This document shows, one piece after another, positions 45,190-57,099 of a DNA stretch of 64,000 bases. The position numbers and the translations under genes were made by a program. The stretch's first letter is position 1; each line of letters begins with the position of its first letter. This DNA is from Enchytraeus crypticus (Eukaryota; Annelida; Clitellata; Enchytraeida; Enchytraeidae): positions 493,001 through 557,000 of the forward strand of contig CAJHZI010000192.1 of the NCBI GenBank assembly GCA_905160935.1. The letters are read 5' to 3'. The notes beneath the pieces are model-generated. The model was not told the DNA's origin. It searched no databases and saw only the letters and a program-made list of their open reading frames with translations.

Positions 45190-45545
45190 TCAGGAAAGCA
45201 TATATCGTGGATATGAAGATGGTTGTAAAAGATTAGTTGGACTGACAAAATTAGAAATGAAGAAGTTCTTGAATGAGTTGGTACAGATAGACAGCTAATA
45301 AATGTAATAAGAAATAGAACGAAAAGCTGGATAGGACATGTTATATGTGGACATGGTTATCTAAAGGATGAAGAAGGACGAATGCAAGGGAAAAGAGTTA
45401 GAGGAAAACCGAGACATGAGATGCTGGATGATCTGATAACAAATTAATTTATGGAGATGAGAAGGTAGGTAGAGGATAAAATTGGTTGGAATAATTAGGC
45501 CTATACGCCATAGACCTGCCGTTAGACACTAAAAGAAGAAGAAAC
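45190..45545 (+). mobile_element. Non-LTR retrotransposon, C-terminal end (decayed)
   Basis: One frame with a few breaks gives WTDKIRNEEVLNRVGT-like, RKSWIGHVICGHG, KRVRGKPRHEMLDDL and, at the end, the degraded MDLP motif before stops. This is the classic C-terminus of invertebrate LINEs of the Jockey-related type (WTDRVTNEEVL.RV, K.W.GHVLR, EGKRGRGRPR..ML.D). No reverse transcriptase domain is visible upstream, so this is a 5'-truncated insertion. Confidence 0.75.
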
Positions 45546-45664
45546 TTAATTCACATGCTTCCAACAGACCCGGATATCCCAAATTAGCGAGAGTTTCTGA
45601 TACTAAATTCTGAGTCTACAGAAAATATGCAGACATTCAGCCCAAAGCAAGTGGTGCTAAGTAA

Positions 45665-45838
45665 GTCCCCTCACGCGTCGGTTCACTGAAGACGCCACTG
45701 GGTGATTTTTACGATTGTTTCGGACAAGAAATTGCTCAAATTATTTTCCCGAAGAGAGAAATCTTAGGGAAACTGCTTCAGAGTCTAAAGATTTACAAGT
45801 TAGGAGCTTTATGGCAACAAAAAATTCGTCAAACTTAA
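45665..45838 (+). other. Coding-like stretch, unassigned
   Basis: Fifty-seven codons to TAA, with residues VGSLKTPLGDFYDCFGQEIA and then a basic, Leu-rich end. No family is recognised. It lies shortly after the LINE 3' end. Possibly a fragment of another element. Confidence 0.2.
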
Positions 45839-46287
45839 TATTTCTACAACCAGATGGTGAATGAATAATTTACTGGACCAAGATTCATATCCTTAGGTTT
45901 GGTGAGCTTTCGCGATCTCTTTGATAGTTTTAATTTGATGTGCACTATTTGTCAATTATGTCTATTTCATCATAAAAGATAATTGCTGTTATACATAACT
46001 AACGACAAGTAGTTATACATATGCGTTACTATTCGATTTACAAAAATGCCCCATAACTTTGTTCCTATTTTCACAGACTCTGCAGGAAACATAGATTGCC
46101 ACTCATTACGAATAAACCCTCTAGATTTCATGCTAAGTAACTCGTACGATTGAAAAAGAGTTTAAGACATTTTCAATTGGACATAAGATATTATAGTTGT
46201 ATTTGTTTTAATACACCTGATGTTGGTATTTTTTGCTTATTGTATGTAACTTGCTACCAACTTTTGATGGTGTAATAAATATTAAGA

Positions 46288-46304
46288 TATATATATATAT
46301 ACAC

Positions 46305-46350
<46 letters not shown>
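46288..46350. repeat. (TA)n microsatellite
   Basis: TA run with an ACACACA interruption. A frame through it joins a minus-strand open stretch at 46208-46531 that has no other support. Confidence 0.95.
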
Positions 46351-46351
<1 letters not shown>

Positions 46352-46645
46352 CGCACTGACTTCTGTGACGATAAAAATCGATTGATAATCATTCCATTTT
46401 TTCATCACATGTATTAATGACAACTTTGGCAGCAGTCTGGAGCGAAATACATTTCGAGCTGTGTGTACGTCGAAGGGATTTGTCTGTAACTTGCTAATCC
46501 ATGTACGTCTGAGATTCATATGAAATGACAATATCTGAATTTAAGGTCAGACCCGCAACTGAAGCGACTCTATCGGTTACGAGTGAAATTCCATACGTGT
46601 GTGAATGAAAGTCGTCGAAACGCCGGGTAGAGGATATGCTAAGAG

Positions 46646-47045
46646 TACCTAGAGCTACAAGTACCTAGAGCTACAAGTACCTAGAGCTACAAGTACCTAG
46701 AGCTACAAGTACCTAGAGCTACAAGTACCTAGAACTACAAGTACCTAGAACTACAAGAATCTAGAGCTATAAGTACCTAGAGCTATAAGTATCTAAGTGC
46801 TAGAAATACCTATAACTATAAGTATCTCGAACTAAAAGTACCTAGAGTTACAAGTAGCTATTACTACAAGTACCTAGAACAAAAAGTACCTAGAGCTACA
46901 AGTAGCTATTACTATAAGTACCTAGAACTACAAGTACCTAGAGCTACAAGTAGCTATTACTACAAGTACCTAGAACAAAAAGTACCTTGAGCTACAAGTA
47001 GCTATTACTACAAGTACCTAGAACTACAAGTACCTAGAGCTACAA
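46646..47045 (+). repeat. 16-bp minisatellite
   Basis: About 25 units of AAGTACCTAGAGCTAC. The first seven are almost identical and later ones are diverged (AAGTAGCTATTACTAC and similar). A 64-bp higher-order block, in which units alternate, is visible after 46845. Confidence 0.95.
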
Positions 47046-48667
47046 TTATATATAGCTTAAAGTTCCCAGGACTACATGCTTGAAGCTTCAAGTGGACTGT
47101 ATACTAGAGCTATAAACCAATGGCGATTCTTATAATAGTTCTTCTAACAATATTTATAGTTTAAAGTCTGATTCAATTTTTAAAGTTTGTTGAATGCACA
47201 TTTGTATAATAATTTTGATAATAGTAATTTTATTTAAGAGATGTAAAACTTTTCTTAGCAATACAAAATTTAACTTTAATTATGTATGATATATATGTAT
47301 GTGTGTATATACATGTATAAGTGATATATTAGCACGTATTAATGTGTTAACCATTGAATGATTTGTAAATTTTGTCTAAGATACATATAGTCTTAGTCAT
47401 ATGATGCTATATGGATGTGTAACATTAGATTTCGTAATGTCTACTGCTTCGTCGCAAAATGTTTTAGAATATTTTAGTAATGCTTTAATAGAGAGTTTAG
47501 AAACAAATTGTAAACCTTATTCTACTAAGTAAAGTTTGAGAAGCTGGCTTTCTTCTCGAGATGATAATGCGGTCTCTGAATTTTAAGTTTAAAAGGTTTG
47601 ACCATGGCCCTTCATGATTTCCCTATAGTGCTTATTACAGCTATCTCAATCCAACTGTAATCTACGATATTGGCGTCTCCTCAGTTTGTCGCATTTATTT
47701 CAATCTGGCTAAAGCAAAAGTGACCTGAAGTAAAAAATATTTTATACTTAGGTTCAATTGGGTCCAGTTGGGACCAATTAGAATCTAATGATTCTTTAGT
47801 GGGTGCCAATAGGCAGGTTCATATTCCTTGTGGGGCTCATCAATTAATCTATTTAAACTATTAATTAAATTTCGAGAAAGTGATAATCCCTGATAAAATA
47901 GACAACAACAACTTGTTTTGATAGTAATAGTAGTCTAGTTCAAACCAAGTATAAAGTCACATAATATAAATGATTTTGACGATTTTTCATTGCATAAAAA
48001 CTAAACCGAAAACAACATAAAACAGCAGTAATGCTAGTTTTCAAGGTTTTTCATATCTTTGAATGTTCTGCAGATATGTGTATTCATGACACCCTTCTTA
48101 CCAGGCGTGTTACCGACTGGCCATCCAATCGCCTGCAAGGCTGTCTCGACAACTATTAATTTTCTCATGCACTATTATAAGAAATAATTTTATAAAAGTT
48201 ATATAAAGGGAGATAAAGTTAACTAAAAAAAAAAAAAAATACTGAATGGAAAAAAGAATTTTTAAGGCAATAACAGAAAGGCAATAACAGTAAGGCAATA
48301 ACGGAAATTATTAGCTTGCTCAATGCTATATAACATCGCTAATTGTTTTGTACTTAATTGATTGATCGACATCTTTATTGGGTGAGAAATCAATTTTCTC
48401 AAAGTCCGGCTCTGTAGGGTTACTACACATTGAACAGTTATTGATGTTTGAATAAAAACTGCCTGAATCGATCAGCCAATATCCGGCATGGATGAAGACG
48501 ACTTTGATCCAGAAATCGATCGTCGAGACCGATGAATGTCAAAAATCAAAGCAGCACCAAGGACTGGTTCATGTCCAGTTGATTTACCTCGTCACTAGTG
48601 CCAGCAGAAAATGAAACAATACACAATACAGTCATTTGTTTGTACATGACAAGCAGCAGAACTATGC

Positions 48668-48702
48668 ACATGCTACTGTAATAAAATAAAACAGTAGCAT
48701 GT
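48668..48702. repeat. Perfect 12-bp inverted repeat (hairpin)
   Basis: ACATGCTACTGT (48668-48679) and ACAGTAGCATGT (48691-48702), with an A/T-only loop of 11. The arm sequence GCACATGCTACT recurs twice more at 48755-48780, and TAGCATG occurs near 48731. Confidence 0.8.
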
Positions 48703-48919
48703 TACAGATAAATGACAAATAAATGACAGGTAGCATGACGCATTACTATACACATGCTACTATGCACATGCTACTGCTAGGATTAAGATGCTTTCACTAG
48801 CATGTGAAAGCTAACAAAACAATTAGCGATGTTATACGGCCTTGATCCGACTACTAAAAATGAATAAAAAAATGTTTTGACTTTGGGTAGCGCATATCCT
48901 CCGTGTTACCGACGTTCAA

Positions 48920-48980
48920 GCCAGTTGGCCGAATGGAAAGCACATTTTCCTGAGGACATCGGTTAGAATTCCAGTCAGAT
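48920..48980 (+). repeat. tRNA-like remnant
   Basis: A-box-like TTGGCCGAATGGAAAGC and B-box-like GGTTAGAATTCC at tRNA spacing, as in serine/leucine-type tRNAs. No acceptor stem pairing is clear. SINE head preferred. Confidence 0.35.
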
Positions 48981-49452
48981 GGTCTCTGAGAGTATCAATT
49001 TTGAAGCGGTAACAGACGGTAAACTTAGATTAACAGCTGTTTTTTTGAGTGCATAGGAAAAATTTCACACAGATTTAGCATTGGTTTCCATCCTATAACC
49101 ATCCTATAACGAGAGGTTTTCAGAAACTTAAGAATGCATAATTGAAGAATCAAGTGTATCAGACGAGCGAGTTGTTACCAATATCATCCATATAGCAACA
49201 GATAGAAGGACTAGACAGCTGACGACTCGATTTTGAAGCAAAACGAATGACAGCAAAGAAGCTTAACGCTACACAGCAGCACTAACAATTATTGTAAATT
49301 TTCTATCGATTTCCGGTCGTATATAATTTAGTTCTAAGTAGTTAGCTAAGATTAGTTTCAGAATTCCAATCCAACCTCACCGATCTGAACTAATGGCAAA
49401 TCCAATTCAACAGACATCTATGATTAATACACCCTACGACTTAAGGAATAGA

Positions 49453-49520
49453 GTCCATTTTAACGTCACTTTCGTGTCTCGAAGGCATGCGAGTGACGTA
49501 AAACACGAGATTTGAACCTA
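49453..49520 (-). mobile_element. SINE-A-like fragment
   Basis: On the minus strand, AGGTTCAAATCTCGTG (B box), ACGTCACTCGCATGCCTTCG and GTGACGTTAAAATGG. Same order as SINE-A but well diverged. Confidence 0.55.
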
Positions 49521-49879
49521 AACCTAAAATGTTTCTTAGCAACATACATGAAGAAGTTATACAAAAATCAGACTAATATCATAAAATATTTACTGAAACA
49601 AAATTGGCAAATATTATTATAAACAAAATAAAAGTTAATATTATGTTAAATAATACATGAATCTTTGTCTACGATGCATCCCTTGAATTTCAAGTCAGCA
49701 AAACCATTAGCCAAAATCTTTACGTTTATAACATCTTGTTGTTTATCTCAAGTTTTCTTCTATGCCAGTACTGCTAGTATAATATTTACATTAAATCAAG
49801 AAACCTGAAAAATTCTTTCAAAATGTGTCGCAGAAGGTGTCCCAGGCATTGTGCTATTGAATGTGCTAGTGAATTTCTT

Positions 49880-50055
49880 ACTAGCACAGTGGTTAACGTC
49901 ATGAACTTTTAAACGAGAGATCCTGCGATAAATTGAACTCTCGTGGATTCGATTCTCGGCCGCGCTGATCTGAGATTAAAATCTCGGACATGCACTGGAC
50001 TGGTTATGGAAAATGGGCTAAATTTCCTATCGTTTCAAACGTGTGGTGTTAAAAA

Positions 50056-50065
<10 letters not shown>
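49880..50065 (+). mobile_element. SINE-B copy 4 (interrupted by TA microsatellite)
   Basis: CACAGTGGTTAACGTCATGA (A box), GGATTCGATTCTCGGCCGC (B box), CGGACATGCACTGGACTGGT, GGAAAATGGGCTAAAT, AACGTGTGGTGTTAAAAAGTG. The expected end ATTTCACTATAATGAGTG lies beyond the TA arrays at about 50245-50262. Confidence 0.75.
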
Positions 50066-50120
<55 letters not shown>

Positions 50121-50157
50121 ATATATAAATATATCACTTCTTAACACCACACGTTTG
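50036..50157. repeat. 28-bp inverted repeat around a (TA)n loop
   Basis: The SINE-B segment at 50036-50063 (CAAACGTGTGGTGTT and on) is repeated inverted at 50130-50157 with two or so mismatches. The centre is TA repeats, and further TA runs go to 50230. A large hairpin is expected. Confidence 0.85.
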
Positions 50158-50178
50158 ACACATATATACATATAAGTT

Positions 50179-50232
<54 letters not shown>

Positions 50233-50744
50233 CATAGTTTATCATTTCACTATAATGAGTGGTTACTTTTACTTTACTTTGTATACTTTAACTGTAAAAT
50301 TTAACAAAATGATGAACATATCACGATCAAGGCAGGCAATGTCTCGAGTATATTTCTAAGACTCACCTAGAAGCGTAATAACAGGCGCAGACAAAGTCTC
50401 TAGGCTCGACTATTATTTGTCGAGACAGGTTCTGTGATATAAGATGCGCAAACATGTAATACTCCTTCCTCTCTGTAATTTATCGTCTTCATCTTCAACC
50501 AGACTCCGGGAGAAGACGCTTGAAGCACGCAATACCGCGTTACATTCGTTAGCTCCCTGTCACAGTAAAACATGGTTATCATGGCTTATATTGCATCCGG
50601 AATGTTCTCGGATTGGATGCAGGTTTGGAAGGACTGCGTAATACAGGTTCTTAAAACAGTTTGAATGAAATATACGAGGACAATTTCATGTCTCAATTTA
50701 AATGAAAATGTTTCTGTTTTATTCGATTCACTGGATTTTGTTTT

Positions 50745-50870
50745 ATTGTCTCTCTCTCTCTTCAGTGCACTGCCAAGTGGCAAGTTCAAGGTACATATTC
50801 ATACTCAAAGTCTGCTTTCTCGCTCCATAAGAGCACTCCTTAGATCAACAAGGGCTATTTATTGTCTATC
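50745..50870 (-). mobile_element. LINE-tail family repeat, copy 4
   Basis: CTCTCTCTCTCTTCAGTGCACTGCCAAGTGG on the plus strand is the reversed tail with its GA run. The following 90 bp are nearly identical to 58110-58203 (ATATTCATACTCAAAGTCTG, CTCCATAAGAGCACTCC). Confidence 0.7.
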
Positions 50871-51331
50871 CTTAAATAATTACACGACAATGTCCATGAT
50901 GGTGTGGAACACTGTGGAATAGACTGACCGTATACTGCGCGTGTCTTAGAAGTCGCTTACCACTTATGAAGTTTCATTGAAACCACAAAAACACATTAAA
51001 AACCTCCAGTAACTTCAATAAATCTCTTCAATAGCCTTAATTTTACATGCTATCATCAGACGTTAGTGTACGAAATGATGTATGTTAATAATGAACATTA
51101 AATGAATGTTTTCAATATACTGATATTAATTGTGTACGTATAAATGTCAATGCTCATCTACTATCCAAATGACATGACATGACATGCAATCTGTAATTTT
51201 TATGATGCAAATAAAATTCTTACAATTGCTATCAGTTAACATTATTTAAATTAAAAAAAATCATAAATTAGTTATTTCTTAGTCAAATAATATTAGAGCC
51301 AAGTATAATTTACTCTCCATAATATTTAGGA

Positions 51332-51448
51332 GAGCTAGAGTCAGTATAACATCAGTTTTCTGTTCGATGGCATGTTACTGACGGGTGGGGCGTTGGAATT
51401 GAACCATGGACCCACTGATTCGCTGTGGAATAACTCCAACAAGCCACC
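51332..51448 (-). mobile_element. Diverged relative of SINE-A
   Basis: On the minus strand GGTTCAATTCCAACGCCCC (B box), CCGTCAGTAACATGCCATCG and AAAACTGATGTTATACTGAC keep the SINE-A order. The head (GGCTTGTTGGAGTTATTCC) differs, suggesting a sister family. Confidence 0.5.
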
Positions 51449-52439
51449 GGTTTAACCCTGGACTAATGGACGGAATCATTACATGATATTTGAAACAACG
51501 TGTCTTCCTCAGATAAGTTTAAACGTTTCAGTATTTAATCCTATGAAAATATATATAATATATTGAATTACAATATTAATTTTAATACTTATTCTAATAT
51601 AATATTATACATCTAGTACAACATTAATAATAATACTTATTCTAAAATAATATTATATATCTAATACAATATTAATCAAAATACTTTATTCCTTATTCTA
51701 GAGAGCGAAATCAGAGTATGAACAGGGATCTTGAATCTGATGTTTGGAATAAAACTAGAGAGAGAGAGAGATTTTATACTGTATAAAATATTGAATTAAA
51801 AAAAATTAATGTTTCATTTACAACTAGGTAGACTTCATAATTTATGCGCAATTTTCCATTTAAAGTCGATTAATGCTAAATTGGCAGTTGACAAACTAAC
51901 AGAGCGTCATGAAATAATAGCAGCTAATTGCACTACACGAGATATATGACAGACAATTACAACTAATTTGCCAGCGCTGTATTGCTGCTTTTAGAGGCTT
52001 TCAGAACGTGTTCGGTTTATAGACGATATGGACGTGTCAGTTTTAACAACTGCAGCAAATGCAGAGGCTTTTGTCTTTAGGATGGAGTAGACGAAACACG
52101 TGGGGTTTGAAATCTTGAATTATCTACGTCATCATTATATCATTCAATTTTACTCATTATAAAGAATAATTGCGATCGCATCAGCCAACAACAACAAACA
52201 TAATACGACCAATAACCGAAACAAACCCCTTTGGATGCATCGTAGCACTATTTAGAACTTAGTTTATCTTTGATTGAGCCTGTCTAAAGAGGAGCAAGAC
52301 ACACGATAAATTCAATGCTCCGGACGCTGTCATTGTGTATAATTGATAATGCGGCAGCTGGAGGAGTTGTAAACTTTTGTCCGGTTTTGTTTGTTTGATG
52401 GTGTCATCTGCAGCTGGACAATAAGACGGTTGTAAATGG

Positions 52440-52515
52440 TCAATTAGAATCGCATAGTGGGCCTGCACGGGAATTGAAACCATGGGCTCATAGTGTAGCT
52501 TTGACTACCAATGTA
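52440..52515 (-). repeat. tRNA-like remnant
   Basis: On the minus strand, CATTGGTAGTCAAAGC (A-box-like) and ATGGTTTCAATTCCCGTGC (B-box-like). SINE head or tRNA relic. Confidence 0.35.
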
Positions 52516-52839
52516 GTGCCAGATGACAAAATGGACCAGTAATCTATTAACAATTGATTTCGATCAAGTGACACCGAAGAGTGATTTTCAAAAGAAGTTT
52601 TGCTAAGTATACTTCTCGATTTATAGTTAAATTAGACCTACAATTGCCAGAACATGTATCGTATATTAAGTAAGCAGGATTGTTTTATCAGGAAATGACG
52701 TCCCTGCCCAGTAAATGTTAGTCAAAGCTGAGTGAGGCATAGGAGCCCACCCCGTCATAATCCCCCAAGAATAATGGAATATCAAAAGGAATATTATAGA
52801 TGATATAAAGATTCGCTCGTATGTGGATTTGACGAGGAA

Positions 52840-52905
52840 AACGGGAGAGAAGAGTGGAGGCGTTATATACTGTGGACCTGCCAGTAGGCAGTTCACACAC
52901 ACACA
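52840..52905 (+). mobile_element. LINE-tail family repeat, copy 5
   Basis: GAGAAGAGTGGAGGCGTTAT, ACTGTGGACCTGCCAGTAGG, then CA and GA microsatellites to 52965. Matches 27990-28060. Confidence 0.65.
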
Positions 52906-52965
52906 CACATAGAGAGAGAGTGAGAGAGAGAGAGAGATAGAGAGATAGAGATAGAGAGAGAGTAT
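52905..52965. repeat. (CA)n-(GA)n microsatellite
   Basis: Directly follows the LINE tail. Confidence 0.95.
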
Positions 52966-53058
52966 TGCATATCAGATATCTATTGGAAATATTCAAAGTT
53001 GTTTCAGGTAAACGGATAAGTTTTCAAAGAGCAGGTTAATCTAGATTTTGAGGAGGAA

Positions 53059-53060
<2 letters not shown>

Positions 53061-53130
<70 letters not shown>

Positions 53131-53148
53131 CATATATATATATATATA

Positions 53149-53218
<70 letters not shown>
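53061..53218. repeat. (TA)n microsatellite with ATTCATA spacers
   Basis: TA runs split by ATTCATATATA units at fairly regular spacing. Confidence 0.97.
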
Positions 53219-53220
<2 letters not shown>

Positions 53221-53731
53221 GTAATGGTTTATCTTGAAAAATAAGCTAAAAATATATTTTTGCTAAATCTATAATTTTATTGATTTAGTTGTTCTATCCA
53301 AGATGTATTTTACGCTGTTCAGAATATGAGACGTAGCTTTAGAATTTGTGTCTTGAATCTTTCATGTGGCTTATCACACAAAGCATTGACAGCACTGACG
53401 GATTTCAAATTCAGACTCAGCCTGCCTGAACGATTGATAGCATGATTAATGAGTCTGTAAGATTAAAGTTAATGTGTTTACTATAAATTTAATGCATGAT
53501 TATTCTACAACTGCAGGAATTTCTACTCGTTTTTGGATCATTATAGTTTTGTGTGATTATTGCTTTTACATATTATTGTGAACTTTCATTCGAAGAAAAA
53601 AGTATTAACGTTAAAATGGTTAATAATGGCAATTTAGCATTAGTCATTTTAGCGTAAAAATACTTTTCAAAATACTGCCTTAATCATTTTAAAGACTAAC
53701 GCTAAAATGATTAAAGAAAAATTAACTATAG

Positions 53732-53800
53732 CTCCCTGTTTTCAAAAGGATGTCAGTGACGGTATGGACATTCGATTTCAATCCTGCGCCAAATGCTCTG
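53732..53800 (-). mobile_element. SINE-A-like fragment
   Basis: On the minus strand, AGGATTGAAATCGAATGTCC, ACCGTCACTGACATCCTTTT and AACAGGGAGCTAT. Diverged. Confidence 0.5.
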
Positions 53801-54356
53801 CAGTGGGATAACATACCTATATGCTATCAACTCTGACAAAATGGAAAACAGAATAGCTCAAATATGAAAAAGGATTGGTATTTACACAATATATTGCGAA
53901 CATTTCCAATAACATTTACGATATAACAATTTTCAATAAACGTAGTCATAATTAAAACGAAATAAATCAAATTTAGGGGCCATAAGAGTGTCCTTTATGC
54001 TTGATAAGCAAATTACATCTGTGCACTGACTAAAGTGTTAATAGAGAATTTTATATAATTTTGCCACTCAAAAGAAATGTCAGTGTCAGGATGTCTTATG
54101 ACTAAGCCTTACGCTAAACTTTTACCTTACAACACAGTCATAAACCTAACAAATAAAATAGAAAATTTTTCATATTTATAATAGAAAACGAGAATGACAT
54201 TTGAATTTAAGTCCAAATTTAGATGATGGTTTCACTGAAAGAGACTCAAAAAAAGTTAAATAAACCTGCTTCTTGAAGATTCATATTTGTAGTAAAATTT
54301 AACTAGTCTAGCTACGCAAAAGAATGAGAAAGCTAATTCACTGCCTTTTGCTTAAT

Positions 54357-54565
54357 CGATTACAACGATTATAACGATTATAACGATTACAACGATTACA
54401 ACGATTATAACGATTATAACGATTATAACGATTATAACGATTATAACGATTACAACGATTACAACGATTACAACGATTATAACGATTATAACGATTATAA
54501 CGATTATAACGATTATAACGATTACAACGATTACAACGATTACAACGATTATAACGATTATAACG
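54357..54565. repeat. 9-bp minisatellite in two alternating blocks
   Basis: Twenty-three or so units of ATAACGATT or ACAACGATT. The T and C variants occur in blocks (2C, 5T, 3C, 5T, 3C, 2T), giving a higher-order period of about 72 bp. It ends abruptly in a run of G (GGGGAGGGGGGGGGAAGGGG). Confidence 0.95.
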
Positions 54566-54919
54566 GGGAGGGGGGGGGGAAGGGGATCTAGAACCGATTG
54601 GCATGGGCGCAGAAGTTCTTTCGGCTCTCTCAATCAATTAATGATTCCAATATGGCGCAGCCTCACAATGATCTTTAGCCTTTGCAGACGGTCGCTTTAT
54701 TGTGAGCTTCTATTAACCGACTGGAATGAGGCTTTTATATAAAGAAATTCCCTTCCAGTCAGAGCTGATAAATCATTGCATATTCCAGTCCGGTGCCAAA
54801 GCTTTTATGATTGTTATAGAGGAATATTGCAGAGAGAAGACTTCAAGGTTCGATTCACTTGAATTTACTCTTTCGTTAGAGACTCACTTAACTGAATATA
54901 GGTTATTCTGCTAAGAACC

Positions 54920-54990
54920 AAAGTGGGGAAACGGTTAGCATATTTGCTTAATAAGAAAATGTTCTGCTTTCAAATCCCAGATCAGTCAAC
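54920..54990 (+). repeat. tRNA-like remnant
   Basis: ACGGTTAGCATATTTGC (A-box-like), then CTTTCAAATCCC (B-box-like) at tRNA spacing. SINE head likely. Confidence 0.4.
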
Positions 54991-55508
54991 AACAAAATGT
55001 TGTTGTTCCCTCGTGCCACTGAAGGATTAATCATGCATTGCTTGCTTCCAATTAGCACAGATAGCAACTAAAATTCCATAAGTTAGGGAAAGGAAAAATA
55101 TAAAAAGTGCAACAATTATGCAGTCCAAAAGATCGATCACATGACGTTGCACTACTTTGGAAATATTTTAGATTTAAAATATAAATTATACAAATATGAG
55201 CAATTAATGATCAAATGAATTTTCGAATGAAAAAGGAGTAAATTGACATAATTCATTAATTTAATAAATTTAACTTGCACTACAACGACAAAGGTATGCA
55301 AAAATTAGGCATGAAAATGATTAGCTAGGACATACTTAAGGCTCTAGGCAGTTAGAAGAACCGTATTTAGAACTTATAATGAATAATAAGCTGCTAGAAC
55401 ATAGGTGAAATCAAAACAGAATTTACCAGAATTTGCCAGAACAGCTAACATCTTTTGTTATTCCATTCTTTCTTCAAACTTAGGTAGCAGGAAAAAGGGA
55501 AGAAAGAA

Positions 55509-56330
55509 AGACAAGGGCTTATTTCAATCCCCAATCATACATAATTACAATATCTAGCTTGTTTTTAAAACTATTCACCGACTCTACATTCATAGCCTCC
55601 TCAATCAAAGAGTTCCACCTATCAATCACCCTATGAGAAAAAGAAAACTTTCGTAAGTCTGTCCTTACACTAGGCTTAAACAACTTATAACTATGACCTC
55701 TTTAATCATTATTGGAGAAATTGTAAAAATCTGTTGCTCTTAATTCGGTAAGCCAGAACTGTTACCGTCTACCATTTGATTTGACCTTTATTCTAGCAGT
55801 TTATTATTTATCTTAAGTTCCAATTAGGGTTCTTGTAAGTGTCCAGAGCATTATTTTATGAACCTCTATAAGATCAGTTCTAATTCTCCTGGTCTCTATG
55901 GTTGTCAGTTGAACTGCTCATAGCCTCTCATCATACCTTAAAGCATTGAATCTCCTAATAGTTCTTAATGCTCTTCATTACACTGCTACAATAAGCTCAA
56001 TATCCTTCCTGTAGTGTGGTCTTCACACTGACGTACAATACTCCATATAAGGTCGAATCAGAGATTTAAATCTTAAAACAATTCCTTTATCTCTACTTTT
56101 GAATGTTCTTTTTATTAATCTTAAGGTCCTATTGGCTGCTGAAGTGCCACAGCACCTTCTTTCCTTACTTTGAGGTCCTGACTAAATAGTACCCCTAAAT
56201 AATTTTCCTCACTCACTACCTTCAATATCCTACTATTTACAACATATTCTTTATTAGGATTATTTTAACCAAAGCGAATTACCTTATACTTGTCCACATT
56301 GAATTCTAAGCCCAATTCAATGTGCGTAAT
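55509..56330 (-). mobile_element. CR1/L2-type non-LTR retrotransposon, 3' part, decayed
   Basis: Across frameshifts and stops, the minus strand spells the usual end of a CR1-like reverse transcriptase ORF. First comes LIRPYMEYCTSV, then ALRYDERL and ETRRIRTDLIEVHKI, and finally SYKLFKPSVRTDLRKFSFSH and VIDRWNSLIEEAMN. The upstream NVDKYKVIRFG and EENYLGVLFSQDLKV parts are also visible. The catalytic YxDD region is not included. Many stops make it inactive. Confidence 0.85.
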
Positions 56331-56875
56331 CGTAATCGTAATAATTCCATTAGCGTAATCTAAAATTAGCGCAACTAGACCCAAAACACTTACTGTAGCT
56401 ACCTGAAAACTAAAAAAATAGACAATTCTTCAGATTTTAAGATGCTGAAACTGGAATAGAAAGTAGAAATAGAGAATATGTCTACCCCAGATATTATTCC
56501 ATTGGTGAATTGTTTCATTATATTGCTAATTGATTAAATGAAAAAAAGGATAAGAGGCGATAGGAGGCGGTTTTTATCACAACTGAATTAAACCTGGACC
56601 GTATTGAGTTGTAATCAAAGCGCAATGTTGATGGAAGCAGAGAAAACTGTAAGGTCAAGGGTCAGCTTGTGGAAGACTGAGGAGAGAAGACTGACGTCAC
56701 GGATTATTGATTGAAGACCGAACAGGATATTGGTTAATTGATCCGCCGTAAACTAGATTTATTGTTTTTGGCAACTTTGGTTTATTCTTACTTTTGAGTT
56801 TATGGTAATAATTGTGCATTACCAATACTGAGTTATTGATGGATGAATCTTCCGTGTTGATCGATTATAACTTGA

Positions 56876-56886
56876 GAGGGAGAGAA

Positions 56887-56927
<41 letters not shown>

Positions 56928-56930
56928 CGG
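56876..56930. repeat. (GA)n microsatellite
   Basis: GA/GAAA repeats. Confidence 0.95.
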
Positions 56931-57099
56931 TGAGGGAATCTATGTTTTTCATAATTTACCCATTAGCTCCATACTACACACATAAAGTATACTGTGCAAA
57001 ATGTTCTAATTAAATAATTACATATTTTAGCTTTAAGCATGTTTTCCCTCAAACGTAATTTAGTAACGAAGAGCAGGAAATTACTTTAGTACTTGTAGA

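Larger units (their letters stand above)
47046..49452. other. No gene seen
   Basis: AT-rich DNA. Holds a 12-bp inverted repeat (48668-48702), a poly-A of 13 (about 48227-48239), AAGGCAATAACAG triplicates near 48265-48303 and a tRNA-like remnant at 48925-48975 (GGCCGAATGG..GGTTAGAATTCC). Confidence 0.5.

Noticed and set aside
46208-46531. Minus-strand open frame of 107 codons
   Set aside because: Part is Tyr-Ile from a TA array, and the rest has no splice or start evidence or recognisable family.
54338-54637. Arg-Tyr-Asn repeat protein
   Set aside because: Product of the 9-bp array; the second open frame (Ile-Val repeats) is equally long.
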